From: Magnetospirillum sp.
GTDB taxonomy: Bacteria; Pseudomonadota; Alphaproteobacteria; Rhodospirillales; Magnetospirillaceae
Length of the DNA stretch: 15,838 nt
Assembly (NCBI GenBank): GCA_016183945.1
Contig: JACPDP010000060.1
Location: forward strand, 1 to 15,838
Direction: 5' to 3'
Shown piece after piece: positions 7,177 through 14,054 of the stretch. The translations under genes and the position numbers were made by a program. The notes under the pieces are model-generated. The model searched no databases. It saw only the letters and a program-made list of their open reading frames with translations, and was not told where the DNA came from. Positions within the stretch are counted from its first letter, which is position 1; every line of letters begins with the position of its first letter.

Positions 7177-8784
7177 CTAAACCTTGCGGCAGCCGAACTG
7201 GTACATGCCGCGGAACAGGCGCGGCCGGCGCTGCTCCAGGCGGTGCCAGCGCCCCAGCACGGTGCCGTGCGGCCCGACCTCGTCCAGCAGGCGTTCGGGC
7301 TGGGTGAAGCCGGTGAACTCCAGCCCGAGCTCGGCCAGACAATGCTCGATCTCGGGGATGGTGAACTGCACCTCCTGGACATGGAACAGCAGATCGCGGG
7401 CCTCGCTCAGGGAATAGAGGTCGGCGGCGTCGCCGGCCAGCTCGGCCGCCTCGGGGATGCGTCCGGCCAGCACCTCGCGGCGGAAGCGGCGGATGCCGTC
7501 GTCGCCGTCGTAGCCGCCCTCGGCGATCAGGCGGCGGCAGGCATTGACCGGGCGCCGCGCCGCCGCCGAATAGAGTGCCACCCGCATCAGCCCGCCCGGC
7601 TTCAGCAGCCCGGCCAGAACGCGCCAACCGGCCAGGGGATCGGCCATGTGATGCAGCACGCCGGTGCATTCGATGACGTCGAAGCGCCGCTCCAGCGTTC
7701 CCAGCGCCAGGATGTCGGCCTGGGCGAACTCCACATTGGCCAGCCCCAGCCGCCGCGCCATGCCCACCCCATAGGCCAGCGACGCGCGTGAGAGGTCGAC
7801 CGCCAGCAGCCGGGCCCGCGGCCCATAGGCGAAGGCCGCCGTCACCGCCTGCTTGCCGGTGCCGCAGCCGGCCACCAGCACCTCGGCGGCCTCGCCGGCC
7901 CCGGGGGGCAGCGGGCGGCTGCCGGCTTCGGGCGGGGTGAGCGCCAGCCAGCGCGGATAGGGATTTTCCTCGTATTGACGCGCCACCGCGGCGGAAATTC
8001 CGGCGGTCACCGGGGTCAGCGTCGGCAGGGCGGCCCGGATGGCGGCGTCCTCGCGCGCCGCCTTGAGCTCCTCGGCGGCGAAGGCACGGGCATGCGGTTC
8101 GGTGACCGGAATGCGCCGGCCCAGTTCGGCCGCCCCGGGCAGGCGCGCCAGCGGACGGTAAAGGGCATAGACCAGCAGCTCGGGCCCCAACCTGGCGTGG
8201 CGGCGCATGCGGGCGGCCAGCTCGTCGGCCAGGGCGCCCAAGGCGGCCTCCTCGTCATCCTCGACGCAGAAGACGTATTCGTTGTTGCGGCATTGGCGGG
8301 CCAGGGCGGCGAGGAAGGCCGGCGGCAGGCCATTGTTCTTGTCCAGCAACGCGCGGCGACGCAGTCCGGTCAGCGCGGCCTCCAGCCCGGCGTCGAGATT
8401 GACGGTGCGCGCGAGATAGGCCAGCAGCACCGGATCGGTGAGCTTGCCCGGCAATACCCCCGCCCCCCTCAGATAGCCCAGCAGCGGAGCAAAGAAGCGC
8501 TGATGGTCGAGCCGGTCGCTGGCGAGGATGGCCAGCAGGGACTGGGGCGACGGCCGCGCCGGCAGGGCGACGCCGCCCGGGGTGGCGGCGATGCGCTCGG
8601 CCGCCCGTCCCAGCAGCGCCAGCGCCGCCGGGTCCCTGGGGGCTTTCTCCAGGGCGGACAGCAGCACGGCGGCCGCCTCGCCCGGCCGGTCGGCGTCGAG
8701 ATGGGCGGCGGCCAGCGCCACCAGCGGCCGGGCATCGTCGGGGGCGGCCATCACGGCCAGCAACAGGGCATCGAGCGGTGTCAT
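7177..8784 (-). CDS. TPR-containing class I SAM-dependent methyltransferase
   Basis: A 535-residue protein that should transfer methyl from S-adenosylmethionine to an unknown acceptor. Residues 1-70 look like tetratricopeptide helices ([20 protein letters not shown] followed by [11 protein letters not shown]). Residues 80-265 are a helical region I do not recognise, with QCRNNEYVF at 164-172. A linker [10 protein letters not shown] (270-279) leads into a Rossmann methyltransferase: VLVAGCGTG (302-310), AVDLS (328-332), the QADI acidic loop near 355, and GVLHHM (375-380), ending in a GLLKPGG strand. A C-terminal 120-residue tail follows. The ATG at 8784 starts just before the TPR; an in-frame ATG at 8817 is also possible and neither has a clear ribosome site. 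It faces gmd across about 85 bases, so modification of a sugar or glycan is plausible but unproven. Confidence 0.85.
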   Translation of the reverse strand: MTPLDALLLAVMAAPDDARPLVALAAAHLDADRPGEAAAVLLSALEKAPRDPAALALLGRAAERIAATPGGVALPARPSPQSLLAILASDRLDHQRFFAPLLGYLRGAGVLPGKLTDPVLLAYLARTVNLDAGLEAALTGLRRRALLDKNNGLPPAFLAALARQCRNNEYVFCVEDDEEAALGALADELAARMRRHARLGPELLVYALYRPLARLPGAAELGRRIPVTEPHARAFAAEELKAAREDAAIRAALPTLTPVTAGISAAVARQYEENPYPRWLALTPPEAGSRPLPPGAGEAAEVLVAGCGTGKQAVTAAFAYGPRARLLAVDLSRASLAYGVGMARRLGLANVEFAQADILALGTLERRFDVIECTGVLHHMADPLAGWRVLAGLLKPGGLMRVALYSAAARRPVNACRRLIAEGGYDGDDGIRRFRREVLAGRIPEAAELAGDAADLYSLSEARDLLFHVQEVQFTIPEIEHCLAELGLEFTGFTQPERLLDEVGPHGTVLGRWHRLEQRRPRLFRGMYQFGCRKV

Positions 8785-8869
8785 GGGGACGGAGTGTGCG
8801 GCAAAAAGGGCTGCCATCCCAGAGGGTCGTGATCTAATCTGCACGCGGTTTTTTCGAGGTGCGGACCAG

Positions 8870-9934
<1,065 letters not shown>

Positions 9935-9954
9935 GGGATAAGGCGGCGCGCCGG

Positions 9955-10614
9955 CTACCCGCCTTCCGCCGCCAGGCCGCGTCCGGTCTCCAGCAGGGCC
10001 AGGCGGACCTGATTGGCCTGGGGGATGGTGGGGGCGGGGTAGGCATCCACCGGGCGCACCAGGCTGGCGTGCCACAGCCGCTGGCCCTCGGCCGACCCCA
10101 GGACATGGGTCATCAGCTTGAGCGCGCTCTTCAGCGTCTTGACGGTGCGCTGGTCGGCGTAGAAATGGTCCCAGGTCAGGTTGTTGCCGTGCACCACCAG
10201 CAGCGCCTGAACGATGGCGCGGCTATGGCTTTCGAACGGCTCCAGGCGCGCGCCGAAGGCCTGGCCGAGAAAGCCGAAATAGTTGGGCAGGTAGTGGCGC
10301 GGGAAGGCGGCCGGATCGCCCACCAGCATCTGTTCGAAGGGTCGCACCATCAGGCGCTGGAACGGGTTGGACCGGGCACCGACATCGCCCTTGGGCCGGG
10401 TGTGGTCCCGGCGGCAGGCCTCTTCGTGGTGGCGGAAGGCATCGTCCAGCGAAATGGTGCCCCGGCGCACCAGCGCGGCGATGCGCTCCAGATCGACCAC
10501 CGAAATGAACCCGCTCTCGGCCCGCTCGCGGGCCAAGGTCATCACCACATTGGTCACCACCGCCGCCAGTTCGTGGCAGCGGGTGGAGCCGCGGCACCCC
10601 GATGCGCCGTCCAT
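9955..10614 (-). CDS. Unrecognised 219-residue protein
   Basis: I do not recognise the family. The ATG at 10614 follows GGGGAAG by seven bases, which is a good ribosome site; the 63 Arg-rich codons open before it are not protein-like. The product looks soluble and mostly helical, without signal peptide or membrane segment. Visible traits are an N-terminal helix with LAAVVTNVVMTLARER (17-32), a charged stretch DDAFRHHEEACRRDHTRP, and an aromatic-rich centre (PRHYLPNYFGFLGQAFGAR) before NNLTWDHFYADQRT. The frame has the codon bias of its neighbours, which supports a real gene. It is convergent with gmd, with only 20 bases between the stops, and has a 269-base non-coding region upstream. Confidence 0.75.
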   Translation of the reverse strand: MDGASGCRGSTRCHELAAVVTNVVMTLARERAESGFISVVDLERIAALVRRGTISLDDAFRHHEEACRRDHTRPKGDVGARSNPFQRLMVRPFEQMLVGDPAAFPRHYLPNYFGFLGQAFGARLEPFESHSRAIVQALLVVHGNNLTWDHFYADQRTVKTLKSALKLMTHVLGSAEGQRLWHASLVRPVDAYPAPTIPQANQVRLALLETGRGLAAEGG

Positions 10615-10772
10615 CGCGAAACTTCCCCAATAAGCTCGCCCGTCCCCGCAACGACTGTGTGGGAATTCCACCGGCGTGGCAAGACCGCTCGAACAGCCCT
10701 GGGCGCAAGGCCTGTTATACCGGCGAGCCCTTGAAAGGACTCGCCTCGTTTTTCGTTTGGCCCTCGCCGGGC

Positions 10773-10787
10773 GGGGCCTCCGGCCCC
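10773..10787. repeat. Short GC palindrome in non-coding region
   Basis: GGGGCC (10773-10778) and GGCCCC (10782-10787) pair perfectly around a 3-base loop. It lies 40 bases from the REP-like palindrome in the same 269-base gap. It could contribute to transcript termination after the metallophosphatase gene but lacks a T-run. Confidence 0.3.
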
Positions 10788-10826
10788 TTGGCCGCCGCCT
10801 CAATGGCGGCTGGGAAGGGCAAGCCT

Positions 10827-10848
10827 GGAGCGCGGGCGTCCCGCCCGC
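10827..10848 (+). repeat. REP-like extragenic palindrome with GGAG head
   Basis: A GGAG tetranucleotide (10827-10830) is followed by one base and then a hairpin with arms GCGGGCG (10832-10838) and CGCCCGC (10842-10848). REP elements mobilised by RAYT transposases carry a conserved GTAG or GGAG beside a GC-rich hairpin, and this fits that layout. The spurious plus-strand reading through it (WSAGVPPA) resembles peptides I have often seen translated from dispersed REP elements. Only one copy is in the window, so its repetitive nature is inferred. It lies 36 bases past the end of the metallophosphatase gene. Confidence 0.45.
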
Positions 10849-10883
10849 TTCCTGTGATCAAATCAGTTCGAGTGTTCGCGGTA

Positions 10884-11810
10884 TTACCTCAGGGGGAGGA
10901 AGCTGAACACCTCGGGGTCGTCCGGGTCGACGCCCACCAGCACGGCGTGGGTGTCATCCTCGCCGAACACCTCCAGCCGGGTGAAGTTCATCACGCGCCG
11001 CTTGTCGCGCATCAGCGGCTTGTCCACCGAGAACACATGGGTGTCGCCATGCACCAGCAGCACCGGCCGCGGGTATGCCGCCAGTTCGGCATCCAGCGCC
11101 GCCAGCAGGTCGCGGTAACCGTCGATGCCGTCGCCATCCTTGGCCTCGCATTCCGGGCGGGTGCAGAACCAGCCCGGATTGGCCTGCATGAACAGCGCCA
11201 CCGCCTTCGCCCCCTCGGCGCGGGCGCGGGCGAAGGTGCCGCGCAGCCAGTCCAGCACGGCGGCGTTGCGCGCCTCGTATTCGTCGGTGAGGCGGCGGTT
11301 GTTGTTGCTGCCGGGCACGTTCAGGGTGGCGAACAGCACGCCGCCCTGGCTCCATCGCCCGTTTTCGGGATAGCCCGCCTGCACCGCCAGCGGCATCGGC
11401 CGCTGCCCCAGGCTTTGCGGCTGGGCGAAGTAGAACTGGCGGATGCGGGCCAGCCGTTCGAGCGGATTGCCGCCGCGGCGGTGGCAGTCGGTCCATTCGT
11501 TGTCGCCGGGGGTATAGACCAGCGGCGCCTCGAAGCGGTCGAACAGGGTCCGGACATAGGCCAGGTGGGCGTCGGTGCAGACGGTGCGGCCGGACTTGAT
11601 GTCGCCCACATGCACGGTGAAGGCCGGGCCTGCGCGGTTGATGCGGCCGATCAGGCCGGCGAATTCCCGGTTGCGGTCGGCTTCGGGATTGGTGAGGCCG
11701 GCATCGTCGCGCACATAGGGCATGTCGCCGATGGCGGCGAAGGTGAAGCGCTCGCCGGCGAGGGCCGGCACGGCAAGGCACAGGGCGAGGGCGAAGAGGA
11801 CTTTCGACAC
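10884..11810 (-). CDS. Exported calcineurin-like metallophosphatase
   Basis: A predicted periplasmic metallophosphoesterase of 308 residues. The signal peptide covers about residues 1-18 (KVLFALALCLAVPALA, cleavage near Ala18). Metal-site motifs appear in order: GDMPY with Asp29, VHVGD with Asp70, GDNEW with Asp103 and Asn104, and HGDTH with His254 and His258. The first motif lacks the His of the usual GDxH, and no separate conserved His between GDNEW and HGDTH stood out, so this is a divergent branch; similar GD-x-PY starts occur in other exported members. The start is GTG at 11810 with AGG about six bases upstream, chosen because it begins the signal peptide; the Arg-rich open frame before it is not protein-like. 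It follows the DUF4136 lipoprotein gene after 82 bases. Natural substrate unknown. Confidence 0.85.
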   Translation of the reverse strand: MSKVLFALALCLAVPALAGERFTFAAIGDMPYVRDDAGLTNPEADRNREFAGLIGRINRAGPAFTVHVGDIKSGRTVCTDAHLAYVRTLFDRFEAPLVYTPGDNEWTDCHRRGGNPLERLARIRQFYFAQPQSLGQRPMPLAVQAGYPENGRWSQGGVLFATLNVPGSNNNRRLTDEYEARNAAVLDWLRGTFARARAEGAKAVALFMQANPGWFCTRPECEAKDGDGIDGYRDLLAALDAELAAYPRPVLLVHGDTHVFSVDKPLMRDKRRVMNFTRLEVFGEDDTHAVLVGVDPDDPEVFSFLPLR

Positions 11811-11824
11811 GGAGTGCCTGCCAG

Positions 11825-11843
11825 TTGAGGAGCGCTCCCTCAA
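11825..11843 (-). other. Palindrome just upstream of the metallophosphatase start
   Basis: TTGAG and CTCAA arms with an almost self-complementary centre (AGCGCT and one extra C) lie 15 bases before the GTG at 11810. It could be an operator or a leader hairpin limiting translation; nothing more can be said. Confidence 0.3.
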
Positions 11844-11856
11844 CCATAGCCGCAAA

Positions 11857-11875
11857 TCGCAAGGCTGGCTTGCGA
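11857..11875 (-). terminator. Hairpin after the DUF4136 gene
   Basis: TCGCAAG (11857-11863) and CTTGCGA (11869-11875) are perfect complements around a 5-base loop, beginning 17 bases past the stop of the DUF4136 gene. On the minus strand the stem is followed by TTTG, a minimal T-run. It may terminate or attenuate transcription before the metallophosphatase gene. Confidence 0.4.
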
Positions 11876-11892
11876 CGAATTGTGGTGACCGT

Positions 11893-12501
11893 CTACGGCA
11901 CCACCGGCACCTGGACCCGCACCGTGCTGCCGCTGGCGCCGGGGAAATTGGTGAACAGCGCCGTGATGAGATACGGCACCGCCGGGGCCACCGCCGGGCT
12001 GGTGCCCTCGGTGACGGCACGGGCCTCGAACAGCTTGACGGTGGAGCCGCTACGCCAAGCCGGGCCGTCAAGGATGTCCACCGAGGCCCATTTGACGTGA
12101 TAGGTCACGCTGCGGGTCTCGGCGTAGGGGAAGGGGTCCCAGATCCCGCCGCCGTACCATGGACGTCCACCCCAGCCGGCGCCGCCATATACCGAGGACG
12201 GGCTCGACCACACCTCGGTGTGCGGCGGGCCGGCGCCCCAGTGCAGCAGCACCACCGTCTCGGCCTCGGCGCCCGGCTTCGCCGCCACCGGGCGCCAGCC
12301 GCGCGCCTGAAGCTGCGCCGCCACCAACTGGGCATAGGATTCGAATTCGAGGCTGCCCGTCTGGGCGGCGTCGGGCAGGATGGTGAAGCCGTGGGCCGCC
12401 GCCACGGGCGGGGCGTGGAAGCGGGTGACATCGGCCTGCACCAACTGCCGGCCGCAGCCGGCGAGGGCAAGCACGACCAATAGGGCAATCGCTCTGGTCA
12501 T
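11893..12501 (-). CDS. DUF4136-type lipoprotein
   Basis: A predicted lipoprotein of 202 residues. The signal ends in the lipobox LAGC with the lipidated Cys at 16, and residue 17 is Gly rather than Asp. The body has DUF4136 features: an early strand DVTRFHAPP, the FESYAQLVAAQLQARGWRPV helix-strand unit (53-72), and VVLLHWGAGPP (83-93). A Gly/Trp/Tyr-rich loop occupies residues 104-123, and a WASVDILDG strand and KLFEARAVTEG (156-166) follow. Function of this family is unknown. An ATG nine bases earlier (12510) is also in frame; the later one at 12501 is preferred because it has GGGGG just upstream and because the earlier ATG overlaps a perfect TATAAT. Divergent from the 344-residue gene. Confidence 0.85.
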   Translation of the reverse strand: MTRAIALLVVLALAGCGRQLVQADVTRFHAPPVAAAHGFTILPDAAQTGSLEFESYAQLVAAQLQARGWRPVAAKPGAEAETVVLLHWGAGPPHTEVWSSPSSVYGGAGWGGRPWYGGGIWDPFPYAETRSVTYHVKWASVDILDGPAWRSGSTVKLFEARAVTEGTSPAVAPAVPYLITALFTNFPGASGSTVRVQVPVVP

Positions 12502-12508
12502 GGCCCCC

Positions 12509-12514
12509 ATTATA
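12509..12514 (-). promoter_or_regulatory. Perfect -10 hexamer at the DUF4136 gene start
   Basis: The minus strand reads TATAAT here, followed by GGGGGCC and the ATG of the lipoprotein gene. If used, transcription would begin about at that ATG and give a leaderless or nearly leaderless mRNA. No convincing -35 lies 16-18 bases upstream, which lowers confidence. Confidence 0.35.
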
Positions 12515-12563
12515 TGGGATGGATGGCGACGGGCGACACGGCGCCGTTTGCCTTCGTCGCGAA

Positions 12564-12590
12564 TTGACAGTTTTCCCCGATAGGTAAAGC
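12564..12590 (+). promoter_or_regulatory. Possible promoter of the 344-residue gene
   Basis: A perfect TTGACA (12564-12569) is followed after 15 bases by TAAAGC, a poor -10 at a short spacing. It lies about 60 bases before the ATG at 12651, within the 140 bases shared with the divergent lipoprotein gene. Confidence 0.3.
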
Positions 12591-12650
12591 AGGCAGAATG
12601 AGGCCCGCGAAGGGGTCGCAGGGGTGGATCAGGGGTAGATTAGGTCATCC

Positions 12651-13685
12651 ATGGCCGAAGAGGGCGAACTCGAGTCGATATCCGACAGCGACATGGATTC
12701 CATGTTCGTGCTGCCGTTGGCTATCATTCCGCTGCAGACGCCGGGGTTGCAGAGCGCCAAGCTGATCAAGAACGTCCGGCTGCGCAGCGTCATCGAGATC
12801 TTCGCCGATTCGCAGACCGGCTCCGGCCAGGTGGAGATCGAGGCGCTGCCCTCCATGTTCGGCTGGCCCCCCGACCAGTTGCATCCCGACCTCGCCATCA
12901 TCCGCCGCCTGGCGCTGCTGCCCAGCTACGACGTCTATTCCCTGCGCATCAGCCTGCGCGAGCACGGCATCCCGGTGAACGATTACAAGGCGCTGCAGCT
13001 GTCGGGCGAGAAGGCGGAGCAGTTGGCCAAATACATGGTTCTGTTCACTCGGCCGCTGATCAAGATGATCTACGGCGACGAGGCGGTGGAGATCAACACG
13101 TTCGCCGATGTCCTCAAGCTGTTCCGCGATCCCGACATCAAGAAGGCCCGTCAACGCCTGGAACAGATGGCGAAAAGCCTCAACATCGAAATCCACGACG
13201 TGCCGCGTTTCCTCGAGGACTATGGCGACACCTTCCTGTCGCTGTCCTATTTCCGCCACTGCCTCGACCGGCTGGAGCCCTACTTCACCGCCTGCGTGCA
13301 GTCGCTGCAGCCCATCCGCAGCCACTTTCAGCTCAAGCAGGACCAGAACCTGATGAAGGTGTGCGACACCGTCGAGGAAGTGATCAACACCATGAGCGCC
13401 ACCATCACCGGCCGTCTCGAGGTGTTCGAGAAGCGCACCCGGGAAATGTGGGATCACATCACCCAGGAAGAGTTCCGCGCCATCAAGACCATGATCGAGC
13501 GCTACCACGTCACCATCGGTGCCGCGCTCTGCGGCCTGACGGTGAAGATGAACTCGTTCGGCCGCATGTTTCCCAAGCCCAACGTCGGCGGCCCCATCAA
13601 GCGCGCCGACTTCCTGACCGCCGAGATGATCCAGGGCATCGACCAGATCAAGGATGTGGAAAAGCGGTACATGCCGAAAGAGTAG
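12651..13685 (+). CDS. Unrecognised 344-residue soluble protein
   Basis: I do not recognise the family. The ATG at 12651 has TAGG about seven bases upstream. The product has no signal peptide or strong membrane segment and is probably cytosolic. The first 18 residues are acidic and look disordered (EEGELESISDSD). Residues 30-105 mix strands and helices, with GWPPDQLHPD at 71-80 and YDVYSLRISLREHGIP at 93-108. From about 115 on it is a string of amphipathic helices: a Lys/Glu-rich region (156-180), FLSLSYFRHCLDRLEPYF (195-212), and a long helical stretch 225-290 that could be a coiled coil. Cysteines at 204, 215, 238 and 294 form no evident metal motif. Length and codon bias argue strongly for a real gene. 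It ends 8 bases from the stop of the convergent DUF6624-like gene. Confidence 0.88.
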   Translation: MAEEGELESISDSDMDSMFVLPLAIIPLQTPGLQSAKLIKNVRLRSVIEIFADSQTGSGQVEIEALPSMFGWPPDQLHPDLAIIRRLALLPSYDVYSLRISLREHGIPVNDYKALQLSGEKAEQLAKYMVLFTRPLIKMIYGDEAVEINTFADVLKLFRDPDIKKARQRLEQMAKSLNIEIHDVPRFLEDYGDTFLSLSYFRHCLDRLEPYFTACVQSLQPIRSHFQLKQDQNLMKVCDTVEEVINTMSATITGRLEVFEKRTREMWDHITQEEFRAIKTMIERYHVTIGAALCGLTVKMNSFGRMFPKPNVGGPIKRADFLTAEMIQGIDQIKDVEKRYMPKE

Positions 13686-13693
13686 GCGGCGGG

Positions 13694-14020
13694 TCACTCC
13701 ACCGCCTTGAGCCGCGCCGCCAGCCGCTCGGCGTGGGCCGGCAACGCCTCGCCGCGGCGAACCGCGCCCAGCAGTTGGGTCAGGCACAGCCGCATGAAGC
13801 TGGGCCGGTTGACCGCCCCCAGCGCGATGCGCAGTGCCGCCTCGGCGCCCTCCTCGCCGGCGTCCTGCAGCGTCGGCCAGCCGTCGTCGTCGATGATCAA
13901 CTCCAGCTCGCGGATGTTCTCGTTGCGCAGCCGCTCGACCCGCGAGTGACCGGGGCCCAACTCGGCGATCAGCCGATCCTCGGCCTCGATCAGCGCAAAC
14001 AGGCGACGGCGCAACCGCAC
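13694..14020 (-). CDS. Small DUF6624-like protein downstream of mcd
   Basis: A 108-residue soluble protein of unknown function. The pattern R-x-x-N (30-33), a helix, then IIDDDGWPT (42-50), an Ala-rich helix, RPSFMRLCLTQLL (72-84), AVRRGEALPAH and a final helix LAARL matches what I remember of the DUF6624 layout, but the usual C-terminal DR and YGTQ signatures are absent, so it is short or divergent. The GTG at 14020 is chosen because GGGGGAG lies seven bases upstream; the earlier open frame overlaps mcd in another frame. It begins 34 bases after the mcd stop on the same strand, so the two are probably cotranscribed. Confidence 0.78.
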   Translation of the reverse strand: MRLRRRLFALIEAEDRLIAELGPGHSRVERLRNENIRELELIIDDDGWPTLQDAGEEGAEAALRIALGAVNRPSFMRLCLTQLLGAVRRGEALPAHAERLAARLKAVE

Positions 14021-14054
14021 TTCCCCGCTCCCCCCAGCCTGGCGCCCGTCCGGC

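Noticed and set aside
6358..7791. Plus-strand open frame of 477 codons
   Set aside because: It spans the antisense of two separate real genes (HAD phosphatase and methyltransferase) and their gap.
8528..8869. Extension of the gmd frame upstream of its ATG
   Set aside because: These 114 codons are antisense of the methyltransferase gene; GMD proteins start just before the GVTGQDG loop.
10615..10803. N-terminal extension of the 219-residue protein
   Set aside because: Arg/Pro-rich and not protein-like; a good ribosome site precedes the ATG at 10614.
10851..10875. TGATCAAAT-like sequence as a possible FNR/Anr box
   Set aside because: It lacks the TTGAT-N4-ATCAA dyad and lies downstream of both flanking gene ends relevant to it.
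11811..12071. Arg-rich N-terminal extension of the metallophosphatase frame
   Set aside because: It overlaps the DUF4136 coding region in another frame, and the signal peptide begins exactly at the GTG at 11810.
12645..13787. Minus-strand open frame of 380 codons opposite the 344-residue protein
   Set aside because: The composition (His, Asp, Gly, Val-rich) is typical of antisense frames in this window, and it runs across the end of the neighbouring minus gene; the plus frame has a better ribosome site and a normal protein composition. As the plus protein is itself unrecognised, a small doubt remains.
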